Part shown: in pieces, positions 28,153 to 36,257 of the stretch
Layout: every line of letters starts with the position of its first letter
Position numbering within the stretch: the stretch's first letter is position 1
Assembly (NCBI GenBank): GCA_035515795.1
Contig: DATJAY010000010.1
Location: 1 to 60,122 of the forward strand
Length of the DNA: 60,122 nucleotides
Direction: 5' to 3'
Source: Candidatus Acidiferrales bacterium
Lineage (GTDB): Bacteria; Bacteroidota; Ignavibacteria; Kryptoniales; JAKASW01
Position numbers and translations under genes: made by a program
The notes under the pieces: generated by a model
Told to the model about the DNA's origin: nothing
The model's input: only the letters and a program-made list of their open reading frames with translations
The model's database searches: none

Positions 28153-29637
28153 TTATTTCTGCGAATCATCTTCATCATGGACGGGGCTGCCGTTGACATA
28201 AACTTTTTCGAGCCTCACACCGATTGCATTTACGATGCTGTCTCCTTTTGAGACTCCATCGAATTTGCAGTCTTTGATCGAGACGTTTTCAATTTTTGAT
28301 TCCGGAAGCCCATCGAAGTACAATCCATATTCACTTTTCTGACTCACAACATTTTCTGCGAAAATATTTTTCATAACCGGGAAATACTTGTAACCTTCCG
28401 CTTCGGGAGGATCATAGTTCATCGTTATTCTGACGATCGATTCCCTGACCTGGCCGATTTTCAGATTCCGGACATATATGCCGGTCAGCGCGCCGCCGCG
28501 CTTTGCATTTGATTTTATCCGAATGCCCTGATCAAGGTGCGGGCTATCGAAACTGCAATCCTCGACAAAAATATTCGAGCAGCCGCCGCTGATCTCACTT
28601 CCGATTGAAACTGCCCCATGTCCCTCCTTCATGGCACAGTCGCGAATGATAATATTTTCTACCGGAACGTTTACTCGCCTGCCGTCTTCATTGCGTCCGG
28701 ACTTGATCGCAATGCAGTCGTCGCCGTCATTGAACACGCAGTTCTCGATGAGCACGCCCGAACATGACTCCGGGTCGCAGCCGTCGGTGTTAGGGCCGTC
28801 GCTGTCGGTTTTGATTCCATCTATGGTGACGTTCCTGCACAGCGTCGGATGGAGAAACCAAAACGGAGCATTCTCTAAAGTTACTCCCTGTATGAGCACG
28901 CTCTCGCAATTATAGAATTCCACAAAGGTCGGTCTCAGGAAATGGTGGTCGCCGAATATTCTGTCCTTCACGGGTACATCGTTGTCGCCCATTCTCATCA
29001 GCAGCGGGCGGCAAGTGCTATCCAGCTGGCTCTGCATTCCCTGTTTCCAGCCGAACTCCTTTCCCCCTTTCCATGGCCACCAGTGCTCATTATCAGCCTG
29101 GCCATTGAGAATTCCTCTCCCGGTCACGGCAACATTTCTCTTGCCGAAGGCATATATGAGCGGGGAATAATTCATCAACTCCACGCCCTCCCAGCGGGTG
29201 TAGACAACCGGTAGATAATCGGCGGGATTTGTGGAGAACTCGAGCATGGCACTGTCCGACACGTAAAGGTCGACGTCATCTTCAAGATGGATCGCGCCGG
29301 TTAGAAAAATTCCTTTCGGCACAACAACCCTGCCGCCGCCTGACCTTGAACATTCTTCAACCGCCTTGTTGATCGATTCGGTGCAGAGAGTCTTTCCATC
29401 GCCGACTGCGCCGTAGTCTGTTATCTTGAAATCACGATCTGGAAAAGCGGGCGGGATAATTTGTTTGAGTATTTCCGGGACCTTGCTCCATCCCGATTCC
29501 TCATCGACCGTTTTGCCGCCGCCGGAATTGGAAAAGTGGGAGCCGGCACTTAACAAAAACAACCATGCTAAAATGAAAACTGAAATTACATGGTGATAAT
29601 TTATTTTCTTTGAAACTCTTTTGAACTTGAAAAGCAT
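28153..29637 (-). CDS. GH28 exo-type polygalacturonase, probably periplasmic
   Basis: 494 residues, with a hydrophobic export segment near the N-terminus (VISVFILAWLFLLSAGS) and no T9SS tail. The beta-helix carries GPNTDGCD (D285), NDGDDCIAIKSG (D306, D307), EGHG (H340) and RIK (373-375), the full GH28 active site. The inserted segments and the domain layout resemble exo-acting bacterial polygalacturonases (inference), which would suit trimming of imported oligomers. It lies 37 bases upstream of the PL9 gene and 29 bases downstream of another GH28 gene, so this is a tight operon. Confidence 0.92.
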   Translation of the reverse strand: MLFKFKRVSKKINYHHVISVFILAWLFLLSAGSHFSNSGGGKTVDEESGWSKVPEILKQIIPPAFPDRDFKITDYGAVGDGKTLCTESINKAVEECSRSGGGRVVVPKGIFLTGAIHLEDDVDLYVSDSAMLEFSTNPADYLPVVYTRWEGVELMNYSPLIYAFGKRNVAVTGRGILNGQADNEHWWPWKGGKEFGWKQGMQSQLDSTCRPLLMRMGDNDVPVKDRIFGDHHFLRPTFVEFYNCESVLIQGVTLENAPFWFLHPTLCRNVTIDGIKTDSDGPNTDGCDPESCSGVLIENCVFNDGDDCIAIKSGRNEDGRRVNVPVENIIIRDCAMKEGHGAVSIGSEISGGCSNIFVEDCSFDSPHLDQGIRIKSNAKRGGALTGIYVRNLKIGQVRESIVRITMNYDPPEAEGYKYFPVMKNIFAENVVSQKSEYGLYFDGLPESKIENVSIKDCKFDGVSKGDSIVNAIGVRLEKVYVNGSPVHDEDDSQK

Positions 29638-29666
29638 CTTAACCTTCTAGAAAACGTTAACGAACT

Positions 29667-31343
29667 TTATTGTCGGACGACGGCGCTGGTGTCAGCATCA
29701 GCCCCGTATTTTACCGGGATCTTTGCCGAAGAAATGTCGGTGCCGATGAGCCTTATGTTCGACGAATTCTTCCCGCTGACATACAGAAAAACATCCGCAG
29801 TTTTCGGACAAAAACCTTTATCTATTACAAAATCCTTGCTTTCGGAAAGCGAGAAGACATTTCCTTTCCTGGGGAGAATCTCGTCGTTCTTCAAAGTGAA
29901 GCCCGATGCAAAGTTCGACTCAAAGCCTTTATCGGCAGCTATGTACGAATCAGAAATCGTGATGTCATGGACCGGCATTTCAGGCAGGCCGGCCACGCGG
30001 ATGGCCTGTTTCGCACCGTCGCAGTAAACGCTGTCGATATAAAAATTCTGAAAGATCGGTGTCCTGTCATTGACAGGCTGGGGACTGAAATTCTTTGGCG
30101 GCGCGCCTTCACCGGGAGCGTTCCCTTCATAATACGTGTCGAATAGTATCGCCTCGTCTACGATGTCCTTCATGTAAATGTGATCGACATAGACATTCTT
30201 CACCAGCGCGCCTCTTCCCCTGGAACTCTTAAATCTCAAACCTATATCGGTGCCGACATAATCGCAATTCTTCACCGAGATATTTTCCATCCCTCCGTCG
30301 GTATTGCTCCCGATGACAAAGCCGCCGTGGGCATGGTACACGACGCAATCTGCAATGACGACGTTCTTCAGCGATGGACTGCTTACGTTTTTTCTCAAAC
30401 TTGATTTCATGCAGATGCCGTCGTCGCCGGCAGTCACCGTGCATTTATAAACGAGCACATTTCTGCATGCGCTTATGTCGATTGCGTCGCTGTTCTGCGC
30501 CCAGTATTCGTTGTTAATTTTCACGTTTCTGACAACTACATCTTCACACCAGTTGGGATACAGTGCATATGATGGAGAATCTTCGAAAGTCGTGCCGTCG
30601 AACAGAACTTTCCTGCAATCTATAAACAGAACGAGAACCGGACGCAAGAAATCTCTGGCGGGTAGAAAATCCCGAGCCGCCAATTCGTCCTTGCTCTTCG
30701 TCGTCCTGAGATTCTTCAGGTATTGTTCACCGTTCTCAGCTTCCTGGGACGGCCACCACATGGAGCCGTCTTGAGTGACCACGCCGCCGAATTTCAATAA
30801 TTCTTTCCAGAGTGTGGGCGAAACCTTGTTGCTCTTCACAGGCCTCCACGTGATACCGTTCCCGTCCACGAGACCGGATCCGGTGATGGCCACATTTTCA
30901 AGACCTATTCCAAATATCGGAGACTCGACAACCCATCCCCGCCCTGGTACGCTCACGATCGGATAATCCTCATGGTTACGGCTGAATTCGACAACGGCTC
31001 CTCTATTGAGATGCAGATTGACGTTGCTCTTCATTTGAATAGGTCCGGTCAGCCATAACCCCGCCGGGATTACAACTGTGCCGCCACCGGCCGAGGAGCA
31101 TGAGTCGATAGATTTCTGAATCGCGGCGGTATTCATCGAATGCCCGTCGCCGACTGCGCCATAGTCCTTTACGTTGAATATCTTGTTCGGAAAGTCGGGC
31201 AATTGTATTGCAGGCATCTCAAAAGGAAGATTTGAAGTGTATTTCTCGACTTCATCTCTGATCTCTTGAGCTGTTGCCGCAGAAACCGAAATCAGAACTG
31301 CAGCTAAAGCGAGAAAGACAAAAACATGCCGAGAATTTTTCAT
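29667..31343 (-). CDS. GH28 family glycoside hydrolase, variant active site
   Basis: About 558 residues, with signal peptide MKNSRHVFVFLALAAVLISVSAATAQ and no T9SS tail. The GH28 helix has NSDAID in place of NTDGxD (D292, numbering from the upstream TTG at 31361), AGDDGICMKSS (D313, D314), HAHGG (H345) and RFK (376-378). All three acids are kept, but the surrounding residues differ from the two other GH28s here, so specificity may differ, for example toward rhamnogalacturonan or xylogalacturonan. The frame can start at TTG 31361, which has GGGAG four bases before it; ATG 31343 gives the cleaner signal peptide and is used. Confidence 0.88.
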   Translation of the reverse strand: MKNSRHVFVFLALAAVLISVSAATAQEIRDEVEKYTSNLPFEMPAIQLPDFPNKIFNVKDYGAVGDGHSMNTAAIQKSIDSCSSAGGGTVVIPAGLWLTGPIQMKSNVNLHLNRGAVVEFSRNHEDYPIVSVPGRGWVVESPIFGIGLENVAITGSGLVDGNGITWRPVKSNKVSPTLWKELLKFGGVVTQDGSMWWPSQEAENGEQYLKNLRTTKSKDELAARDFLPARDFLRPVLVLFIDCRKVLFDGTTFEDSPSYALYPNWCEDVVVRNVKINNEYWAQNSDAIDISACRNVLVYKCTVTAGDDGICMKSSLRKNVSSPSLKNVVIADCVVYHAHGGFVIGSNTDGGMENISVKNCDYVGTDIGLRFKSSRGRGALVKNVYVDHIYMKDIVDEAILFDTYYEGNAPGEGAPPKNFSPQPVNDRTPIFQNFYIDSVYCDGAKQAIRVAGLPEMPVHDITISDSYIAADKGFESNFASGFTLKNDEILPRKGNVFSLSESKDFVIDKGFCPKTADVFLYVSGKNSSNIRLIGTDISSAKIPVKYGADADTSAVVRQ

Positions 31344-31388
31344 ACCATTACTATTGAACAAGGTTCTCCCGATTTTGATGGTACACCG

Positions 31389-31423
31389 TCATCCCCCTCT
31401 CTTTTGGAAAGAGAGGGGGATGA
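31389..31423. repeat. REP-like palindrome, copy 1
   Basis: A perfect 16-bp stem (31389-31404 and 31408-31423) with a three-base TGG loop and core CCCCCTCTCTTTTGGAAAG. It lies in the 136-bp gap between a T9SS gene and a GH28 gene. A related copy is at 34118-34142. Without a T-run it is a poor terminator, and the repetition suggests a dispersed intergenic palindrome family. Confidence 0.8.
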
Positions 31424-31497
31424 TGAAGTGGTTTAGTTTGTTACTTCAGCATCAATCCCGCCAATAGAAGGCGGATTTCTGAAAATATGTTTTTGAA

Positions 31498-33810
31498 TCA
31501 TTTAATCATCAACATTTTGCCTACTATCACCTGATTGCCGACGCTCAATCTCGCGAAATAAACTCCACTGGAGTAAGTGGAACCGTCGAAGAGTTCCTCA
31601 TAGTAGCCGGCTTTCAGGTTCTGGTCGACAATGGTAGCGACCTTCTGCCCTAAATCGTTGTAGATCGTCAACGCCACATGTGCATTCTTCGGCACCGCGA
31701 TTTGTATGGTGGTCGTTGGGTTGAACGGGTTCGGATAGTTTCCGATCGCTATCTTCGTCGGAATGCCGCTCGGCTTCTCATGTAATCCGACTATCGTACC
31801 GAATCCCGCTCCGTAAATTCCGTAGGCAGTCACTCCCGATTCAGTCACATAGTTTCCGGAATCTGCAGAAGCATGAGATTGAGTGGCATTCAACGCAGCC
31901 CATGGATCACTAAGTGCCGGTTTTCCGATGAGCGTAACGGGACTGTTAACAGCCAGAGCTTCCTTCGCGTAGACCGTAAGGTCGAAGGTGCCGGTAGGAG
32001 TTCCGCTCGCATTAACTGTCCAATAGCCGCCGTTCCAATAGCCGGTTATCCCGCTCGGGAAAACCGAACCGCCCGGATCGGAAGCTGTAAATGAAGCCGT
32101 CAGGTCAGACGAAGCTGAAGGGGCCGTTGTGAAATCGAGAGCAACGCCATGGTACGCCGACTGGTCTCCAATTGGGAACAGGTAAGAACCCGTTGCACTA
32201 TCCGCACGGGTCAGAGAGCCGATGACATACGACGCGCTGTCCCCGACCACGGCATTAGCTTTCTTGTTTGTCAAGGTAAGCGTCTGGGAGCCCGGTTCGA
32301 GTTTGCCGCCCGTGTTCAGCGTCAAAGTTCCCGTTACTGTCTCATTCGCGCCCAGCACGACAACAGCGGAGTCGCTGACGGTTAAATCATTCATCGTCGG
32401 AGGAAGAGCAGCTCCGGCCGCCTGTGTGGCAGTGCCGCTCCCGTTGTAAGCATAGCTTCCCGTGGTGGGGAGTGATTTTGTGCCGGATACCTGGATGCTT
32501 CCGATCGTGGTATCAATTCCGTTCACGTTTGCAGTACCAAGCGTTCCGCCCGGTTCGAGAACAAAATTCTGCAAACCCTTCAACGTATCCGACGGTCCGA
32601 ATAAAAGTTTTCCGTAGACAACGAAGGCTCCGTTCCCGCTCGGTGCGCTTGGACAGTTAAAATTCCATGACTTGCCGCCGGTGAACTGCACGGTCGAATT
32701 CGGACCGACGGTATCGCACAGAGTAATCAGATGAGTCGAGGAAGAGAACGAAACTGATTTACCAAGCGAAACAGTCTGAGGCCCGTTTCCGACAAAATTG
32801 ATCGCAAAAGTTTCTCCATTGGAGTTTGTGGCAAAGGCAGCGTTGGTGTCCACGCTAAAGTTTCCGCCGATATTTATAATGCCTGTGTTAGCCGAGTTAT
32901 TGCTTGTGCTGTTTCCGGCATGGAGTCTTCCTCCGTTAACAAGAGAAAGATTCCCACCAATGTTGAACTCACCAAAATTAGGAACTCCCTGGTCGTCGCT
33001 TGAGAAAGGTCCGAATCTTCCCTGCGGCGTCGAGTTTGAATAATCGCCGACGGTTACGTTCCCGTCAATGTTAAAGATACAGCCTATAGGATTTGAGCTG
33101 GCAGTGGTAAACTTTCCGTCAACTGCGGAAAGAATTCCGAAGATGACACGGACGTTTCCCATGACATGGTGGGTCAGAAGACTTTCGCCCGTATTATCCC
33201 TCACTGACGGGCTGATCCCGCGGATTGCATTGCTGGTCGTGTTATCACTAATGATCAAGTCGCCCTTGATTGTCAGGTTCGCGCTGAAACTCAAACCGGG
33301 GGTTCTCGCTAAAATATAAACGTTCCCAAAAGTCGAATCCGCGCTTTGAGAACCTAACGTAGCAGCGCTGGCTCCCATTACCGCAAAGTTGCTTGCAGCA
33401 TCGATCGTGTACGATGTCGCATTGTCCGGCCAGGCTTTCAACGAATCGTTGTCATAGAACCAGGCATTCGCCCCTATGGAGAAGTCTCCGGTCATGGTAA
33501 GTTTGCCGACGTTTAAAGCTAATTTCGCGCCTGGTTGGATAGTGAGGCTCGCGCAGCTGACCGGGCCGCTGGTATAAACCGAATCGCCCGTGACTATGGT
33601 GACGTCGTTGCCGGGACCCGGCGCCGGGCTCCCTCCCGCCCAGGTTGAGCTGCTGCCCCATGCTCCGCCGCCCGTTCCATTACTGCTTATCGGCTGTGCC
33701 ATGATGGAGCCGGCTTGAAAAAGAAGCACCAAAGCCGACAGCTGGAAGATAACAAAAAATCTTTCTAACGCTCCCTCACTCATTGTAAAATGTTTCTCTG
33801 CTCTTTTCAT
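31498..33810 (-). CDS. T9SS-exported beta-solenoid protein with GTGGG module
   Basis: About 770 residues, no catalytic domain recognised. Signal peptide ends near SIMAQ; then SSNGTGGGAWGSSSTW opens the module shared by five proteins of this locus, followed by repeated short strands such as GNFSVDTNAAF and GDLIISDNT, typical of a parallel beta-solenoid. T9SS tail: NYPNPFNPTTTIQIAV to VIVGKMLMIK. The frame opens at 33840, but the ATG at 33810 has AGGAG at 33819-33823, eight bases away, and gives the normal signal peptide. Likely a surface adhesin or binding scaffold for pectin or cell wall; function not established. Confidence 0.8.
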   Translation of the reverse strand: MKRAEKHFTMSEGALERFFVIFQLSALVLLFQAGSIMAQPISSNGTGGGAWGSSSTWAGGSPAPGPGNDVTIVTGDSVYTSGPVSCASLTIQPGAKLALNVGKLTMTGDFSIGANAWFYDNDSLKAWPDNATSYTIDAASNFAVMGASAATLGSQSADSTFGNVYILARTPGLSFSANLTIKGDLIISDNTTSNAIRGISPSVRDNTGESLLTHHVMGNVRVIFGILSAVDGKFTTASSNPIGCIFNIDGNVTVGDYSNSTPQGRFGPFSSDDQGVPNFGEFNIGGNLSLVNGGRLHAGNSTSNNSANTGIINIGGNFSVDTNAAFATNSNGETFAINFVGNGPQTVSLGKSVSFSSSTHLITLCDTVGPNSTVQFTGGKSWNFNCPSAPSGNGAFVVYGKLLFGPSDTLKGLQNFVLEPGGTLGTANVNGIDTTIGSIQVSGTKSLPTTGSYAYNGSGTATQAAGAALPPTMNDLTVSDSAVVVLGANETVTGTLTLNTGGKLEPGSQTLTLTNKKANAVVGDSASYVIGSLTRADSATGSYLFPIGDQSAYHGVALDFTTAPSASSDLTASFTASDPGGSVFPSGITGYWNGGYWTVNASGTPTGTFDLTVYAKEALAVNSPVTLIGKPALSDPWAALNATQSHASADSGNYVTESGVTAYGIYGAGFGTIVGLHEKPSGIPTKIAIGNYPNPFNPTTTIQIAVPKNAHVALTIYNDLGQKVATIVDQNLKAGYYEELFDGSTYSSGVYFARLSVGNQVIVGKMLMIK

Positions 33811-33852
33811 TGTCATTTCTCCTTTCATAATGTGCCTCAACGCCTCTCGCGA

Positions 33853-34059
33853 TCAAGTTCTCATCCTGCGAAGCTTTTCGGCAGCATCTATCGGACTAAC
33901 TGATTTTCCTGGTAAGGCACGAACGCGAATGTGCCGACCACAATTCAAACTCCTGTATGTTCTGCAAGCGATCGATTCGCTTGCCTGTCCTTTCGCCGGA
34001 CAAATTCCTTCAGAGTATATCTCCTCGGTCCCGCAAACGGGACATTCCTCGACTGACAT
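33853..34059 (-). CDS. Small cysteine-rich (zinc ribbon-like) protein
   Basis: A 68-residue open frame with a perfect AGGAGG ribosome-binding site ten bases before the ATG at 34059. The N-terminus reads MSVEECPVCGTEEIYSEG: a CPxC pair, then three more Cys (in ICPAK, IACRT and LNCGR) and a basic C-terminus (AAEKLRRMRT). The Cys pattern suggests a small metal-binding protein. It has no signal peptide, unlike its neighbours. It ends 42 bases before the next T9SS gene, so it could be co-transcribed. No family was recognised; regulatory or nucleic-acid binding roles are possible. Confidence 0.55.
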   Translation of the reverse strand: MSVEECPVCGTEEIYSEGICPAKGQASESIACRTYRSLNCGRHIRVRALPGKSVSPIDAAEKLRRMRT

Positions 34060-34117
34060 TTTGCTGCTCCCTCCTGCCGAATCCATCGGCAGGATCTTAC
34101 CTTAACTTATCCCCCGA

Positions 34118-34142
34118 CCCCCTCTCTTGGAAAGAGAGGGGG
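34118..34142. repeat. REP-like palindrome, copy 2
   Basis: An 11-bp perfect stem (34118-34128 and 34132-34142) with loop GGA, core CCCCCTCTCTTGGAAAG, closely related to the copy at 31389-31423. Outer arms CTTAAC (34101-34106) and GTTAAG (34151-34156) extend the dyad. It lies directly after the stop codon of the gene at 34165. Confidence 0.78.
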
Positions 34143-34164
34143 AACCGAGGGTTAAGTCAATTTC

Positions 34165-36153
34165 TTATTTCACCAGGACGAGTCTCTTTGTCGAAGTATA
34201 ATTTCCAGCCGTCATCCTGTAGAAATAAATTCCGCTCGCGAGGCGGCTGCCGTCGAACGATACGGTGTACTCGCCTGCAGCCTTCGTCTCGTTCACAAGC
34301 TCCGCCACCTTTTGTCCGAGCATATCATAGACATCGATGCTCACGCTGCTCGTCGACTTTACGTCGTAAGTAATAGTTGTAGACGGGTTGAACGGGTTCG
34401 GATAATTCTGCAGCAAAGCGAACTTGGTCGGATTAGAAACCGCGACATCCACTTCGCCGTAGTTCTTCACCGCTCCGGTTGCGGAGACAGTCTGCAGCTC
34501 ATAGGCATAATTTCCAATGACGCTGGCAGTTTGATCGGTGAAAGAATATGTTCTTCCGGTCGTGCTTGTGCCGAGACCTTTGAGTGCCGGGTTGCTCTGA
34601 TAGGTTGAAAGGAGCGTGAAGTTGGTCTCGCCCGGAGCTCTCCTCAGCAAAATGAAGCCTGCATTGTTCACCTCGCTGCCGGTCTTCCATGTCATGGTGA
34701 CATTGTGGAGATACTGAGTCCCCGCAGCAATGAACGAGGTGACCTGGACGGGAAGAGGATTATCGGTCATGTTGCCGCCAAGATAGAACTGTCCTGTGGT
34801 AGCACCAGGAATGGCAGTACGGTTAGCCACGGTTCCTGAACCAGCAGAATGAGTCCCAACCAGATCGAAGGTCGTGCCGCCGTCACCCGAATGAACAATT
34901 CTCAGAGCACTCGGGGTAGCAATATCGATTTGGCTTCCTCCATCGACACTCAAATTATAGGTACCGGTGGTAAACCCTGGCTGTGAAAGCGTCCAGTATT
35001 GGTCCGATCTTGTTGTAAGTGAATATCCGCCATCATCAAGCGCAGATGGCAAATTAGTACCACCATTATCCGGTATCGTCCTTGACACGCTTAGAGTGCC
35101 AGTAGCCAAAACATCTCCCGAAGGAGCCGTGAGCGTAAAGTTGTCGCCTTGAACAGTCATTGAAACATTAGTGTTCAATGTCAAGCCGCTATTAAAAGTC
35201 ACTCCAGCCATATCACTATCCACGACACTCAGGGTTTGCCCTGCTCCGAAAGCGTTGGGTGAAGCACCGGTGTATTGTTGCCCGCTTGTTCCATTAAGTG
35301 TAAGCGTTTGAACATACCCTGTGCCGCCGGTTGCAGTTTGAATAGTTCCGGTACCGCTGATCACGATGTTTCCCTTCACACTTAGATTCGATGTCCCTGT
35401 ACCGGCGCCCGCAGTCGTGCTGCTTCTGTACTGCACCTCGCTGGGACTACTAACGTTAAGATTGCCGCCAATATTGATAATCGAGGTTCCGTTATGTGGG
35501 CCCGCACTCTCTTGAAGAATTACCCGGTTGCCAGTAGCTGCTCCAGTTAGAGAAACGCTCCCTCCGATATTCCATGTGCAGCTTGCAGTTGTTGACGCGG
35601 TGCTGTTCACGGCGGTAATTCTCGCTGACGTTCCAGTTCCAATAACAACATTTCCTGTCACGTTCACAACGTTGGTCCCGGACGTCGCAGAAATACCTCT
35701 GAACGTGCTTGCCGTAACAGTGAGGTTACCAGCAATGTTCAAAGTAGTATTTGCCGCGGGGCCACCGCTTGAGGTAGTAGAGTAAGTCAAGTTCCCGTAT
35801 GTCATAGCAGTTTGAACAGTCGTCGGCCCGGTAAGTACTACGGTGCTCGAAGACGCCAGATTCCATGACGTACCGGGAATAGACACTGCGGCAGCGTTTA
35901 TGCTCAGCGTTGAGTTGGCGTCCATTTGAAGGAGAGCACACGTTCCGGCTGCAGCCATCGTCACATTGTCGCCGCCAAGAATTTCAACATTGTCTGACGC
36001 TCCTGGAACTCCCGAAGGATTCCAGGTGCTGGCGGTGTTCCAATCTCCGCCTCCGGTGTTGTTGCTCTGCTTTGTTATCTGCGCAGACGCATTTCCCGCA
36101 ACGAGCATCAGGCTAGTCGCCATGACGCTCAAAAGCATTAACCTTCTTACCAT
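34165..36153 (-). CDS. T9SS-exported beta-solenoid protein with GTGGG-like module
   Basis: About 662 residues. Signal peptide MVRRLMLLSVMATSLMLVAGNASAQ, then NNTGGGDWNTASTW opens the shared module, followed by a Ser/Thr/Gly-rich solenoid to about residue 500, a fibronectin III-like segment (VTSFIAAGTQYLHNVTMTW to AYELQTVSATGAVK) and a T9SS tail (NYPNPFNPSTTITYDV to KRLVLVK). The frame is open to 36261, where it would overlap the PL1 stop codon. The ATG at 36153 has GGAGG close by and gives a normal signal peptide; an ATG at 36213 also has AGGAG and is a rival start. No catalytic residues recognised. Confidence 0.8.
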   Translation of the reverse strand: MVRRLMLLSVMATSLMLVAGNASAQITKQSNNTGGGDWNTASTWNPSGVPGASDNVEILGGDNVTMAAAGTCALLQMDANSTLSINAAAVSIPGTSWNLASSSTVVLTGPTTVQTAMTYGNLTYSTTSSGGPAANTTLNIAGNLTVTASTFRGISATSGTNVVNVTGNVVIGTGTSARITAVNSTASTTASCTWNIGGSVSLTGAATGNRVILQESAGPHNGTSIINIGGNLNVSSPSEVQYRSSTTAGAGTGTSNLSVKGNIVISGTGTIQTATGGTGYVQTLTLNGTSGQQYTGASPNAFGAGQTLSVVDSDMAGVTFNSGLTLNTNVSMTVQGDNFTLTAPSGDVLATGTLSVSRTIPDNGGTNLPSALDDGGYSLTTRSDQYWTLSQPGFTTGTYNLSVDGGSQIDIATPSALRIVHSGDGGTTFDLVGTHSAGSGTVANRTAIPGATTGQFYLGGNMTDNPLPVQVTSFIAAGTQYLHNVTMTWKTGSEVNNAGFILLRRAPGETNFTLLSTYQSNPALKGLGTSTTGRTYSFTDQTASVIGNYAYELQTVSATGAVKNYGEVDVAVSNPTKFALLQNYPNPFNPSTTITYDVKSTSSVSIDVYDMLGQKVAELVNETKAAGEYTVSFDGSRLASGIYFYRMTAGNYTSTKRLVLVK

Positions 36154-36257
36154 TTTCCCTCCATCTTTTGTTTTTTGAAAAATTAGTTTTACACTCAATA
36201 TTGCTTCTCCCATGATTCTCTCCTGTTTTTTGTTGAAACTGTTTTCTACATGATCGT

